A stretch of DNA of 33,034 bases from the NCBI GenBank assembly GCA_036311565.1, contig JAXJPR010000024.1, positions 1 to 33,034 on the forward strand, in the 5' to 3' direction. Position numbers and translations under genes: made by a program. Origin of the DNA: Fimousia sp036311565. Lineage in GTDB: Bacteria > Bacillota > Clostridia > Lachnospirales > Lachnospiraceae. Each line of letters starts with the position of its first letter. The stretch's first letter is position 1. This document shows positions 13,655 to 23,170 of this stretch, one piece after another. A model generated the notes under the pieces. The model had not been told where the DNA came from. It saw only the letters and a list, made by a program, of their open reading frames with translations, and searched no databases.

Positions 13655-13692
13655 AAAAAAACACTTCATTGGCGCATGAAGTGTTTTTTATT
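13655..13692. terminator. Intrinsic terminator, both strands
   Basis: Perfect stem AAAACACTTCAT (13657-13668) with ATGAAGTGTTTT (13676-13687), T-runs on both sides. It lies upstream of the DUF378 gene and in front of the carboxypeptidase at 13995 without an obvious gene to end. The 400 bases from 13595 to 13994 hold otherwise only AT-rich DNA, an orphan AAAGGAGG (13633-13640) with no start codon after it, and the promoter at 13961. An unseen small RNA or peptide may end here. Confidence 0.75.
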
Positions 13693-13960
13693 AATTCATG
13701 CGTTCTTTCATCTGATAAACTATTGAAAACAATAGAAAAAAGAGTATTCACACAAACAAACATTAAAAGAAGAAAAAAGATGCATGAAATTAATAGCAAC
13801 AATAATTTTAGTGTAGCATAAGAAAATAAAAAATAAAAATTGAAAATAGTCAAAATTTCTATAGATTTAAGATATAGGTTATGTCAAAAAAAGGCTGAAA
13901 ACAGGGCATTTATAAAAAAGATAACGAGGGCATATACTTTAATTTTAAAAGAAAATTTGA

Positions 13961-13979
13961 TATAATAGATATCTATTAT
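13961..13979 (+). promoter_or_regulatory. Promoter -10 overlapped by an 18-bp perfect palindrome
   Basis: TATAAT (13961-13966) starts the promoter of the second carboxypeptidase; the -35 is weak. The palindrome ATAATAGATATCTATTAT (13962-13979) covers the -10 and the transcript start. A dimeric repressor could bind here. The binding protein is unknown. Confidence 0.55.
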
Positions 13980-13994
13980 TTGGAGGATATGATA

Positions 13995-15107
13995 ATGAGA
14001 AAATGGATATATCATTTATTTTTAGTAATGATAGTATTAGTAAATATAGTAGTGCCAGTATCAGCAGAAGGAAATAATTCCGTAGAAATCAATGGAGATT
14101 CTGCTATCGTTATAGATGTAGAAACAGGGGATGTATTATATGGAAAAAATCAGCATAAAAAGCAATATCCTGCCAGCATCACCAAAATTATGACTGCACT
14201 GATTACGTTAGAACGCAGTGATCTGGATGAGAAAGTAACATATTCAAAAGAAGCACTCTATTCTATTGAGTCAGGAAGCAGTGCCGCTTATATTAAGCCA
14301 GGAGAGATTATGACGGTAGAAGAAAGTCTATATGTTATGATGCTTCACTCAGCCAATGACGTGGCACATGGATTGGCCTATTACGTAGGCGGAGATTTAG
14401 AACAGTTTGCAGATCTGATGAATAGAAAAGCAAAGCAGCTGGGATGTCAATCTACACATTTTGTCAATGCAAGTGGACTTCATGATGATGATCATTATAC
14501 TACAGCAGACGATATGGCAAAAATTGCAAGAGCTGCTTATGAAAATGTGATATTGAGAAAAATCATGAGAACAGTAGAATATGATCTGGCACCTACTAAT
14601 ATGTATGACAGTACCCGCAGCTGGGTCAATGGAAACCGAATGATTCGCAGCAGCAGCGAGTATTATTATGAACCATGTCTGGGTGGAAAAACTGGTTATA
14701 CTACTACAGCTGGAGGGACTCTGGTTACTTATGCACATCTGCATGATCGAGTTCTGGCATGTGTTGTTTTAAAAAGCCAGAATTCAGCGACTGCATATGT
14801 AGATTCTACAAATCTTTACAAATATGTAGATAAAAATGTAGATTTTTCTGTTTATGAGAAAAAAAAAGAAACGACAGAAAAAATAACAGCAACAACAGAA
14901 AAAAACTCTGATGAAGAAATCGTGTATGAAGTAGAAAATACAACATTAGAAAAAGTTATTTTTGGAGTAAAAATAGCAGTTGGAGTTCTGGTAGTTTTAT
15001 GTCTGGCTGTAATCTTAAGAATTATCTACGTGCAGAATGTAAAAAGAAAAAGACGGATACAGAAAAGAAAAAGAAGACAGCAGCAGATGCGAAAACGAAG
15101 AAGATAG
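13995..15107 (+). CDS. D-alanyl-D-alanine carboxypeptidase with C-terminal membrane anchor
   Basis: 370 residues from the ATG at 13995, eight bases after GGAGG (earlier in-frame starts sit too close to that site). Signal peptide 1-24 (PVSA). The S11 motifs are complete: S61-ITK (K64), S119-AN and K232-TG. After residue 270 there is no PBP5_C domain. Instead come a Thr/Glu/Lys linker, one membrane helix (about 322-347) and a very basic cytoplasmic tail of about 20 Arg/Lys-rich residues. That layout resembles DacF/DacB-type enzymes held in the membrane. It may be controlled by the palindrome over its promoter. It is a different branch from the paralogue at 11080, not a recent copy. Confidence 0.94.
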   Translation: MRKWIYHLFLVMIVLVNIVVPVSAEGNNSVEINGDSAIVIDVETGDVLYGKNQHKKQYPASITKIMTALITLERSDLDEKVTYSKEALYSIESGSSAAYIKPGEIMTVEESLYVMMLHSANDVAHGLAYYVGGDLEQFADLMNRKAKQLGCQSTHFVNASGLHDDDHYTTADDMAKIARAAYENVILRKIMRTVEYDLAPTNMYDSTRSWVNGNRMIRSSSEYYYEPCLGGKTGYTTTAGGTLVTYAHLHDRVLACVVLKSQNSATAYVDSTNLYKYVDKNVDFSVYEKKKETTEKITATTEKNSDEEIVYEVENTTLEKVIFGVKIAVGVLVVLCLAVILRIIYVQNVKRKRRIQKRKRRQQQMRKRRR

Positions 15108-15211
15108 TTTTATAAAAAGTAAAAAATATGTATAAATAATAAATTTATCTTGTGTGACACTTTTGATTCTATTATTCTTAGGGGTATATTTTCATTTTAT
15201 CAGGGAGACAA

Positions 15212-15478
15212 TTGTATTTAGAGGAAAAGGAACTTGTAGGCAAGGTGGATGTATATCATTCCGGAGAGGATTTATTAACATCAGAAGGAGAATATCATAT
15301 TTATATTCTGGATGTTGTTATTTTCATTTTTGGCCTCATGAATACATTAGAGTCTATTTTTAAGATAATGTCCTTGAAGAACTATAATGTATATTCCTAT
15401 CTGGAAACTACAAATTCTATTATATTAATCTGTCTGATCGTGATGATATGTACAGACTCAAAAGAGAAAGAAAAATAA
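15212..15478 (+). CDS. Hypothetical membrane protein, possibly frameshifted
   Basis: 88 residues from a TTG at 15212, with AGGGAG only four bases upstream. Seen: a charged N-part (LEEKELVGKVDVYHSGEDLL), two hydrophobic segments (YILDVVIFIFGLMN and SIILICLIVMIC) and a charged end. No family recognised. Another frame from GTG 15154 encodes a good membrane helix (TLLILLFLGVYFHF) and then turns into Arg/Cys-rich nonsense near 15215. The two frames together would make one sensible protein, so a one-base frameshift around 15200-15220 is likely. Either the gene is decayed or the short TTG form is real. Confidence 0.45.
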   Translation: MYLEEKELVGKVDVYHSGEDLLTSEGEYHIYILDVVIFIFGLMNTLESIFKIMSLKNYNVYSYLETTNSIILICLIVMICTDSKEKEK

Positions 15479-15480
15479 TC

Positions 15481-15518
15481 AAAAGCGGGAGATTTTTAAG
15501 AAAATCTTCCGTTTTTAT
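15481..15518 (+). terminator. Intrinsic terminator
   Basis: AAAAGCGGGAGATTTT pairs with AAAATCTTCCGTTTTT around TAAG, with G-T pairs, and runs into T5. It follows the frame ending at 15478. Confidence 0.8.
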
Positions 15519-15599
15519 TTATGAAATATGACTTTTTTAGCAGGAAAATTTTACTATAATAAAAAATGTAATTATTAAAAATATCTAATGGAGAAGTAT

Positions 15600-16016
15600 A
15601 TGAGAGAGAAAAATATAAGAAAATTAATTCAAGTATCCATGATATTTTTTGTTTTTGGAGCGGTAGGAAGTATTTTTATTATGAAGATGGACAATCTTCC
15701 GACGCAATTTATGATGGAAAGTCGTGTGGAAGGATTGTTGTTCCTAATGGGAGGCATTCATTTGTTTATCTGCGTAATTGGAATGATCAGTGAGATTATC
15801 TTTTGGCGTACATTAAAGACGGAAAATGACGGGGTGAAGAAAGCAGTTACCATTGGTGAGATTATGATTCATGGATGCGTATGCTTAGAATACTTGTTAT
15901 TGTATGAGTGGATCGTACCAGTATTCTGTGCCATTTTTTATGGAATTTATATAATATGTATGGTGTCTTATTTGAGAAATGGAATTCCTTCCAGAAATCA
16001 TACACAGCATATATAA
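15600..16016 (+). CDS. Hypothetical four-helix membrane protein
   Basis: 138 residues from the ATG at 15600, preceded by GGAGAAG at short spacing; an ATG at 15588 is in frame but has no site. Helices: VSMIFFVFGAVGSIFIM, LLFLMGGIHLFICVIGMISEIIF, IGEIMIHGCVCLEYLLLY and PVFCAIFYGIYIICMVSY. No family recognised. It has its own likely -10 (TATAAT, 15555-15560) and a strong hairpin after it, so it is a single-gene unit. Confidence 0.7.
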   Translation: MREKNIRKLIQVSMIFFVFGAVGSIFIMKMDNLPTQFMMESRVEGLLFLMGGIHLFICVIGMISEIIFWRTLKTENDGVKKAVTIGEIMIHGCVCLEYLLLYEWIVPVFCAIFYGIYIICMVSYLRNGIPSRNHTQHI

Positions 16017-16052
16017 CAATTGTATCATTGCTTAAGGGGAGTAATAAAATAG

Positions 16053-16096
16053 AGAAAATGCCTTTTCATGAGTAAATTTATGGAAAGGCATTTTCT
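16053..16096. terminator. Hairpin between convergent genes
   Basis: AGAAAATGCCTTTTCAT pairs with ATGGAAAGGCATTTTCT, 17 bases per arm with one mismatch. T-rich flanks exist on both strands. It separates the membrane protein and the convergent HNH gene. Confidence 0.75.
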
Positions 16097-16104
16097 GCTG
16101 TATG

Positions 16105-16935
16105 TTAGAATGTAAAAGATAATTGTTCGTAATCAGGTTCTTCTTTATAATATGCGGCACGTTTTTTTAGGTCTTCCACGCTGATATTATTTTTTCGTTT
16201 GTAGTGCAGCATGCGGTGACAGTTGGCACACACAGGAATGAAATCATGTTCGATATCCAGATGTTTCTCATGCTTGCTGTTACCAATATAATGAATGTCG
16301 ATAAAATCCTTGGCAATGTCATTACCATAGGCACGGGAATAATTAAAACCACAGATGGCACAGCTGCAGCCGAATCGTGCTACGACCTGTTCCCGATTGT
16401 TAATATCACGTTCGCATTTTAAGTGATAAGTCAGCTCTTTGGCGGATTGGGACATAACGTCTAAGCTGACAGAAAGATTTTCGTCATAATGAATCAAATA
16501 GTCTAATAATGCCATATCATCTTCGATGGATTCAAAGCTTTCAATAAAAAATTCAAATTCACTGGATTTATCTTCGTATATCCAGCTTTGAATTAAATGG
16601 ACCTTTCCCAAAAAAGTAAATGGAAGTGTGTGTTTTTCACGATAAAAAAGATAAATCTGGTCTTTCTTTTTTGTCTGGGTATTTAAAAGTATCTGGTCTG
16701 TACCGTGTTTATCCGCACCTTCGATTTTAATAATATTGCCCCGAAGTTCATTCTTGAACTGAGTACTGCCAGGCTGGCGTTCTTTCGTAACAAATAAAAT
16801 TAAAATATCGGATCCTTTTGGATGAAAAACCCCCTTTACCAGGGCATGATGGCTCTTATACCCCCATAAACTGGCCAGTTCTTTTGCAGTATAGGTTTGA
16901 TTCACAGTTAATAAGCTCATATCTACGGTACTCAT
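16105..16935 (-). CDS. HNH endonuclease with unrecognised N-terminal sensing-type domain
   Basis: 276 residues. The C-terminal third is a zinc-bound HNH nuclease: C192-AIC, H215 in DIHYIGNS, a loop, then D231-FIPVC-ANCHRMLH with C236, C239, H240 and H244. The family usually has two His (HHI) where this reads HYI. The N-terminus (about 14-30) looks like a small helix-turn-helix (YTAKELASLWGYKSHHAL). Residues 34-112 are beta-rich with GSTQF, IEGADKHGTDQIL and a late LPFTFLGKV. The layout of an N-terminal beta domain before a C-terminal HNH is that of modification-dependent (type IV-like) restriction enzymes. The N-domain reminds me of DUF3427 or the sulfur-binding domain of ScoMcrA, but this is an impression only. 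AGGAGG fixes the start. No modification genes are nearby. Confidence 0.8.
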   Translation of the reverse strand: MSTVDMSLLTVNQTYTAKELASLWGYKSHHALVKGVFHPKGSDILILFVTKERQPGSTQFKNELRGNIIKIEGADKHGTDQILLNTQTKKKDQIYLFYREKHTLPFTFLGKVHLIQSWIYEDKSSEFEFFIESFESIEDDMALLDYLIHYDENLSVSLDVMSQSAKELTYHLKCERDINNREQVVARFGCSCAICGFNYSRAYGNDIAKDFIDIHYIGNSKHEKHLDIEHDFIPVCANCHRMLHYKRKNNISVEDLKKRAAYYKEEPDYEQLSFTF

Positions 16936-17059
16936 GAAAACCTCCTATTTATCGACAGAAATTTCTATTCCTAGTATATCACAATAAAAGGGCATTTTAC
17001 GTGTTTTCTTTCTATAAATTCATGATAAAATAAAAGTAGTCTAATAGGGAGGGAAGTCT

Positions 17060-18016
17060 ATGTATTTAGAAGAAGAAAATTATGAACAAAATATGAGAGA
17101 AAAAGTGCTCCCATATTTAGACTCTATGAAAATCTCTGGTTTTTGCAGAAGAATTCATCGGAGAAAGATTTACTATGAAGGATTTCTACCAGAAAATTTT
17201 CAGGCAACAGTTATCATCATCCATGGATATTCAGAATGTATGGAGAAATTTAAAGAAGCAGCCTATTATTTTGTCAAACATGGATACCGTGTATTTTTAT
17301 TGGATCAGGTGGGACATGGAAAGTCACACCGTTCTGTTACAGATCCATCACTGATTCATGTAGATCATTTTGAAGAATATGTCATCGATATTTATTATAT
17401 GATAGAAAGTGTAGTGAGAAAATATAGCAATGAGAAATCAATCTATCTATATGGGCATTCCATGGGAGGGGCAGTAGCGGCTTATTATCTGGAATTGTAT
17501 CCAAATGCTGTTCAAAAAGCAGTGTTATCAGCTCCTATGATGCAGATCAATCTTGGAAGATATCCGGAACTAGCAGTGCGCATCTTATCTGGATGGAAGG
17601 TACGCCGGGGACATAAGCAAGACTATGTATATGGGAAAAAGCCGTATGAACCAAAAGAAAAGTTTGAACGCAGTAGTGCAGATTCAAAAGCCAGATATCT
17701 TTATACATATCATTATATCAAAGATCATCCGGAATATCAGACATGTGCACCAACTTATGGATGGATGTATCAGGCAATTCGGGCATGTAGAAGAATCACC
17801 AGTCCTATATGGGCAGGAAAAATCAAAGCACAGGTACTGCTCTTTCAGGCGGGAAAAGATCAGACAGTAAAAAAACGGGGACAGATGAAGTTTTTTAAAT
17901 ACACTAGACATACGGTTCTTGAAAAAGTTCCAGATTCCAAACATGAAATTTTTATGGGAGATACCGGACAGATAACTGCTTATTGGAATAAGATAGTTGA
18001 ATTCTTGGAAACATAA
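17060..18016 (+). CDS. Alpha/beta hydrolase, lysophospholipase/monoacylglycerol lipase type
   Basis: 318 residues, no signal peptide. Serine-hydrolase triad: S134 in GHSMGG, D267 in AGKDQTV, H295 in DSKHEIF. The oxyanion loop is HGYSECMEKF (55-64). Pattern and length match the Hydrolase_4 (serine aminopeptidase S33/PldB-like) group, which acts on monoacylglycerols or lysophospholipids. The exact substrate is not known. The ATG has GGGAGGG upstream. Single gene; the promoter region 16936-17059 is shared with the divergent HNH gene and shows TAAAAT near 17026. Confidence 0.9.
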   Translation: MYLEEENYEQNMREKVLPYLDSMKISGFCRRIHRRKIYYEGFLPENFQATVIIIHGYSECMEKFKEAAYYFVKHGYRVFLLDQVGHGKSHRSVTDPSLIHVDHFEEYVIDIYYMIESVVRKYSNEKSIYLYGHSMGGAVAAYYLELYPNAVQKAVLSAPMMQINLGRYPELAVRILSGWKVRRGHKQDYVYGKKPYEPKEKFERSSADSKARYLYTYHYIKDHPEYQTCAPTYGWMYQAIRACRRITSPIWAGKIKAQVLLFQAGKDQTVKKRGQMKFFKYTRHTVLEKVPDSKHEIFMGDTGQITAYWNKIVEFLET

Positions 18017-18104
18017 GGATATAATATAAATAGCAGGGAGAAAAATGAGGTGTAAAAACCTTGTATTCTTAATAAAAAAGTCGATTATATGAGGAGGTAT
18101 GGTT

Positions 18105-18716
18105 ATGAATAACAAGGCGATGTTTAAAATTGGGTATGGGCTTTATATTCTTACTGCAAAAGATGGTGAAAAAGACAATGGATGTGTCATCAATACAGCG
18201 ATGCAGGTAACATCAACACCAAATAGGATTTCAGTAACTGTGAATAAAAATAATTACACCCATGATATAATCATGAAGACGGGAGTTTTTAATGTGTCTA
18301 TATTGTCACAAAAAGCGACTTTTGATGTATTTAAACATTTTGGATTCCAGTCCGGAAGAGATGTTGATAAATTTGCGGATATGAAAAATGCAAAACGCAG
18401 CGAAAATGGACTTTATTATGTGACAGGTGTCACAAATGCATATATTAGTGCACAAGTCATTCATAAGTTGGATTTAGGAACACATACAATGTTTATTGCT
18501 GATGTGACAGATGCAGAAGTATTAGATGATGCACCGACAACCACCTATGATTACTATCAGAGTCATATTAAACCAAAACCAGAAGTGAAAAAGAAAGTAA
18601 CGGGTTATGTATGTAAAATTTGCGGATATATTTATGAGGGAGATCCTCTTCCAGAAGATTTTATTTGTCCAATTTGTAAGCATGGGGCAGCAGATTTTGA
18701 AAAAATAGAACAATAA
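18105..18716 (+). CDS. Flavin reductase-rubredoxin fusion (high-molecular-weight rubredoxin type)
   Basis: 203 residues from the ATG at 18105, seven bases after GAGGAGG (an in-frame ATG at 18099 is too close). Residues 1-150 form an FMN-binding split-barrel flavin reductase: GLYILTAKDGEKDNGCVINTA, VTSTPNRISVTVNK, then GVFNVSILSQ. Residues 165-203 are a short rubredoxin: YVCKICGYIYEG...FICPICK, with two CxxC iron ligands pairs. This is the domain order of Hrb in Moorella and related anaerobes. There it passes electrons from NAD(P)H to flavodiiron proteins that remove oxygen or nitric oxide. No flavodiiron protein or rubrerythrin gene is nearby. The hairpin after the gene ends the convergent ydcF-like gene. 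Confidence 0.92.
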   Translation: MNNKAMFKIGYGLYILTAKDGEKDNGCVINTAMQVTSTPNRISVTVNKNNYTHDIIMKTGVFNVSILSQKATFDVFKHFGFQSGRDVDKFADMKNAKRSENGLYYVTGVTNAYISAQVIHKLDLGTHTMFIADVTDAEVLDDAPTTTYDYYQSHIKPKPEVKKKVTGYVCKICGYIYEGDPLPEDFICPICKHGAADFEKIEQ

Positions 18717-18748
18717 AAAATCCATGGCTGAGGATTTTCAGCCACGGA
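18713..18748 (-). terminator. Terminator of the YdcF-family gene
   Basis: TCCATGGCTG (18721-18730) pairs with CAGCCACGGA (18739-18748) with one mismatch. On the minus strand it runs into T6. It overlaps the stop codons of both convergent genes. Confidence 0.7.
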
Positions 18749-19472
18749 ATAAATATTTAGTAACAGCAAATAGTTCACGAATATAACAGTGAAGGAGTAA
18801 AGGTGTTGGAGTTTTGGCTCCAATGCCTTTTATGTTTTTGTAACCGCATGCAGCAGCAATTTTTTTGGCCCGATAGAGATGAAAATCACTGGTAACAACG
18901 GCTGTCGTTGGTTCCAGACGGGTCATATAGTCTTTGGAAAATTGAAAATTTTCCAGTGTGGTACGTGCATCGCTTTCTACCAGCAGGCGATAGGCTGGAA
19001 TTCCCATTTTACGCAGCTCGTTCTGCATGCATTTTCCTTGTGAAATAGATGCCTGAGGATTTTGATAGCCGGTTAAGATGGCAGTGGTCTTTTCATGTGT
19101 CTTTAAATATTCATATGCCATATCAATTCGTTCTTTCAGGGCACGGGAAGGTGCCTCATCCCGGACATTGGCACCTAAAACAATCAGATAGTCTGTTTCC
19201 ACACAAGAATTAGAACGGCATGTTAAGATTCTTAAGAAAAGAATCAGAAAGAAAAGGATGACACCAGCTGTCAGGAGTTTTAAAATAAAACTAACGATAC
19301 CAGGCAGGTTTAAGTAAAAGCTGCTTTGTAAAAATACTGCAAAAAAGGCAGACATCATGGCAGCAACTGGCCAAAAATGGGAAAATGATGTCTGAAGACC
19401 AGAATAGCCGATGATGATGCCGTAATAAATGATACAAAAAACAGATAGAAAAAATAAAAAGATAGAAATCAT
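18738..19472 (-). CDS. YdcF/DUF218-family membrane protein
   Basis: 244 residues from the ATG at 19472, seven bases after AGGAG; the ATG at 19478 lies against that site. Three to four membrane helices fill the first 85 residues. A soluble DUF218 domain follows: DYLIVLGANVRDEAPS, TGYQNPQASISQG, ESDARTTLENFQFS and VVTSDFHLYRAKKIAAACG. This family includes SanA, ElyC and YdcF of Enterobacteria, which are involved in envelope and peptidoglycan lipid-carrier homeostasis. The biochemical reaction is not settled. Single-gene unit. Confidence 0.88.
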   Translation of the reverse strand: MISIFLFFLSVFCIIYYGIIIGYSGLQTSFSHFWPVAAMMSAFFAVFLQSSFYLNLPGIVSFILKLLTAGVILFFLILFLRILTCRSNSCVETDYLIVLGANVRDEAPSRALKERIDMAYEYLKTHEKTTAILTGYQNPQASISQGKCMQNELRKMGIPAYRLLVESDARTTLENFQFSKDYMTRLEPTTAVVTSDFHLYRAKKIAAACGYKNIKGIGAKTPTPLLLHCYIRELFAVTKYLFRG

Positions 19473-19575
19473 AAGCATTCTCCTGTCATAATAATAAGTA
19501 TCTTATTATTATAGTTGGAAAGAGGGGGAAAAACAACCAGATTATTGTAAGAAAGCTATGGAAAGAAGGAGGTTT

Positions 19576-20334
19576 ATGAAAAAGCGAAAACGTAGAAAAA
19601 AACAAAAGACGACCCATTTAAAATTTTTGATTGTATTACTAATTTTGCTCATTGCAGGCGTTTATTATATACAGAAGTCAAGCATTCAGGTAGAATATGG
19701 AGATAAGGTGAAAGTCATTGATGTATCCGTATGGAACGGAAAGATTAACTGGTTCAAAGTAAAAAATCAAGATATTTATTATGCTATGCTTCGAATTGGA
19801 CGAGGGGATACCGGGAAAGATGATATGACAGAGGATACATATTTTGGACGCAACTATCGTAGTGGGAAGCGTTACAATATGCGTATGGGCGTATATTTTT
19901 ATTCGTATGCGACCACAGTAGAAGAAGCGAGGGAAGAGGCCGAATTTTGTGTTCAGATTCTGAAAAAGTATAATATCAAATCTGGAGATCTGGTACTTCC
20001 GGTGGCATATGATGTGGAGGAAAAGAGCATTTTGGCCACAGGACGGGAGAATGTTACCAATCTTACGGTTGCTTTTTGTGAGAGAATCAAGGAGGCTGGC
20101 TATACGCCGATGGTGTACTCTTCTGCATCCTATTTACTTCGGTATTTTAAACATAGCGAAATCAAAAATTATAAGATCTGGGTGGCCCACTATGGAGTAG
20201 AACAAACAGGACCAAGTTATCCATATAAATATCATATGTGGCAGTATAGCAGCAAAGGCATTGTGCCAGGAGCAAATACGAGTAAGAGGGATGATAAAGG
20301 ATACTGTGACCTTAATTACTATATTATAGAATAA
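19576..20334 (+). CDS. GH25 muramidase (lysozyme), membrane-anchored
   Basis: 252 residues from the ATG at 19576, with AAGGAGG upstream; the ATG at 19558 has no site. A very basic start (MKKRKRRKKQK) and a membrane helix (about 16-32) place the enzyme outside. The GH25 domain has D49 in IDVSVWNGKINW, the catalytic pair D146 and E148 in VAYDVEE, and the late WQYSSKG. It cuts the beta-1,4 bond between N-acetylmuramate and N-acetylglucosamine. No cell-wall-binding repeats are present. It is 12 bases upstream of the ketopantoate reductase-like gene, so the two are co-transcribed without a clear functional link. Confidence 0.92.
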   Translation: MKKRKRRKKQKTTHLKFLIVLLILLIAGVYYIQKSSIQVEYGDKVKVIDVSVWNGKINWFKVKNQDIYYAMLRIGRGDTGKDDMTEDTYFGRNYRSGKRYNMRMGVYFYSYATTVEEAREEAEFCVQILKKYNIKSGDLVLPVAYDVEEKSILATGRENVTNLTVAFCERIKEAGYTPMVYSSASYLLRYFKHSEIKNYKIWVAHYGVEQTGPSYPYKYHMWQYSSKGIVPGANTSKRDDKGYCDLNYYIIE

Positions 20335-20346
20335 TGGAGAGAAAAC

Positions 20347-21282
20347 ATGAGAGAGATTAAGACAGTTGCATTGATAGGGTTAGGAGCAATTGGAGGATTT
20401 GTAGCACCAGGGCTGCAAAAGCAGTTGGGAGACAAGTTTCGCGTCATTGCTGGGGGAGACAGAAAATCACGTTTGGAAACACAAGGTGTCATCATTAACG
20501 ATGTGAATTATAAATTTCATATTGTAGCACCAGAAGAGGAAACTGAGTATGCAGATTTTGCCATCTTTGCTACGAAAAACACACAGCTTTCCCAGGCAAT
20601 TACGGATATGAAAAATCAGATTGGACCAGATACAATCGTAATGTCCCTGTTAAATGGAGTGACCAGTGAAATTCGCATTGGAGAAAAGTTTTATCCAGAA
20701 AATATACTGACTACAATTATCCGTCTGCCATCTTTCAATCAGAATGGTAGAATTTCTTATCCGGAGGGAAAAGGAATCATTTCTTTTGGGGAAGAAAAGA
20801 ATGAAACACTTTCTGAGAAAGTAGAGGCAGTAAAGAATCTGTTTGATATGACAGGAATACATTATGAAGTTCCTGAAGATATGTTAAAGACGATGTGGAT
20901 AAAATATATGACCAATGTCAGTGAAAATCAGACGTGCGCTATTTTGGGGACGCCTTATGTTGGATTCCGTGTCAGCGAACACATAGAGTTTCTTCGTGAG
21001 AATGCAGCAAGAGAAGTTATTGCAGTCGCACAAAAGAAAGGAATTGATCTGACAGAAAAAGATCTGATGGACCACAGAGCATATATTCATAATCTGATTC
21101 CTCATGGAAAACCATCAACACTCCAGGATATTGAGGCTGGAAGAAAGACGGAAGTGGAAACTTTTGCTGGAGACATGGTTCGTATGGGAAAAGAACTGGG
21201 AGTAAAAACTCCATATAATGAAATTTTCTATCATATGATTACTGCGTTAGAAGAAAAAAATAATGGAAAATTTGAAGTATAA
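20347..21282 (+). CDS. Ketopantoate reductase-family protein (ApbA/PanE)
   Basis: 311 residues. N-terminal Rossmann fold with LIGLGAIGGFVAPGL; the NADP loop continues AGGDRKSRL. The active-site Lys is in MWIKYMTNVSENQ (helix after the hinge), followed by PHGKPSTLQDIEAGRKTEVE, the substrate-binding signature. The usual reaction is NADPH reduction of 2-dehydropantoate to pantoate in coenzyme A synthesis. No other pan gene is near, and the family has many paralogues, so the substrate is uncertain. It follows the GH25 gene closely and ends at a strong hairpin. Confidence 0.85.
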   Translation: MREIKTVALIGLGAIGGFVAPGLQKQLGDKFRVIAGGDRKSRLETQGVIINDVNYKFHIVAPEEETEYADFAIFATKNTQLSQAITDMKNQIGPDTIVMSLLNGVTSEIRIGEKFYPENILTTIIRLPSFNQNGRISYPEGKGIISFGEEKNETLSEKVEAVKNLFDMTGIHYEVPEDMLKTMWIKYMTNVSENQTCAILGTPYVGFRVSEHIEFLRENAAREVIAVAQKKGIDLTEKDLMDHRAYIHNLIPHGKPSTLQDIEAGRKTEVETFAGDMVRMGKELGVKTPYNEIFYHMITALEEKNNGKFEV

Positions 21283-21291
21283 GATGAGAAA

Positions 21292-21323
21292 AAGGGGCTT
21301 TGTGGATAACCACGCAGCCCCTT
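21292..21323 (+). terminator. Hairpin after the PanE-like gene
   Basis: AAGGGGCT pairs with AGCCCCTT, with inner GTGG/CCAC around ATAA. The T-run after it is poor (TTGCTTT). It also lies just past the stop of the convergent small gene at 21345. Confidence 0.7.
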
Positions 21324-21344
21324 GCTTTGGGTAAAATATATTTA

Positions 21345-21497
21345 TTAGTATCGGATATAAATACCTTGTTCTTCTATATAGTCCTGTAGTTCATAGCTGG
21401 CTTCTAAAGCCCAATCTGTGTGCAGGATTTTTTCATCGTTGTTTGTTTCTTCGATGTTTGCTTCCTGAGTTTTCGTTGTTTCTTTTTTTTCTGCCAT
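21345..21497 (-). CDS. Small acidic protein, 50 residues
   Basis: A complete frame begins with ATG at 21497 and ends with TAA at 21345, with GGGAG about nine bases upstream and TATAAT further out (minus strand 21519-21514). The N-half is a Lys/Glu/Thr/Asn-rich, probably disordered region (MAEKKETTKTQEANIEETNN). The C-half is a more ordered DWALEASYELQDYIEEQ ending GIYIRY. No family recognised. The split of polar tail and compact amphipathic end is unlike chance ORFs, and the promoter and ribosome site support it. It sits alone between gdhA and the PanE-like gene. Confidence 0.65.
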   Translation of the reverse strand: MAEKKETTKTQEANIEETNNDEKILHTDWALEASYELQDYIEEQGIYIRY

Positions 21498-21660
21498 TAT
21501 GATCACTCCCTATATTATACAGTTTTTTGTTGACCTGCAGTTGATATTCTAAAATATGAAAGAGAAAATTAGTAAAACTAGTTCATAATAGGTGGGGTGG
21601 AAAACGATGGTGTCCCTTTAAAAGGAATCGGACCTTTCACGTAAAAGAATATCAACATGC

Positions 21661-21690
21661 AAAAAGGTGCCGCTATGAAGCGACACCTTT
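21661..21690 (-). terminator. Terminator of gdhA
   Basis: AAAGGTGCCGCT (21663-21674) pairs with AGCGACACCTTT (21679-21690) with one mismatch; T5 follows on the minus strand. The stretch 21520-21660 has no gene. It holds a GTCC/GGAC hairpin (about 21611-21632) of unknown use. Confidence 0.85.
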
Positions 21691-21751
21691 GTCTGTAATC
21701 TTATTTTATCACGATTGTAGTACGAAAACAATAGAATTTTAAAAATTCTGA

Positions 21752-23086
<1,335 letters not shown>

Positions 23087-23170
23087 GTGATAGTCCTCCT
23101 TCAATGTTTGAATTTCATATATTTTTTAATTTCGTACAAGGGTGCATCTTTTGCTTTTTGATTATATTAA

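Noticed and set aside
13617..13853. A 78-residue hydrophobic minus-strand frame
   Set aside because: It runs through a perfect terminator and AT-rich intergenic DNA; no ribosome site; hydrophobicity is a by-product of T-rich codons.
11080..15107. Recent gene duplication of the two carboxypeptidases
   Set aside because: Same family and motifs, but the C-terminal domains differ fully and the sequences are too diverged for a recent tandem copy.
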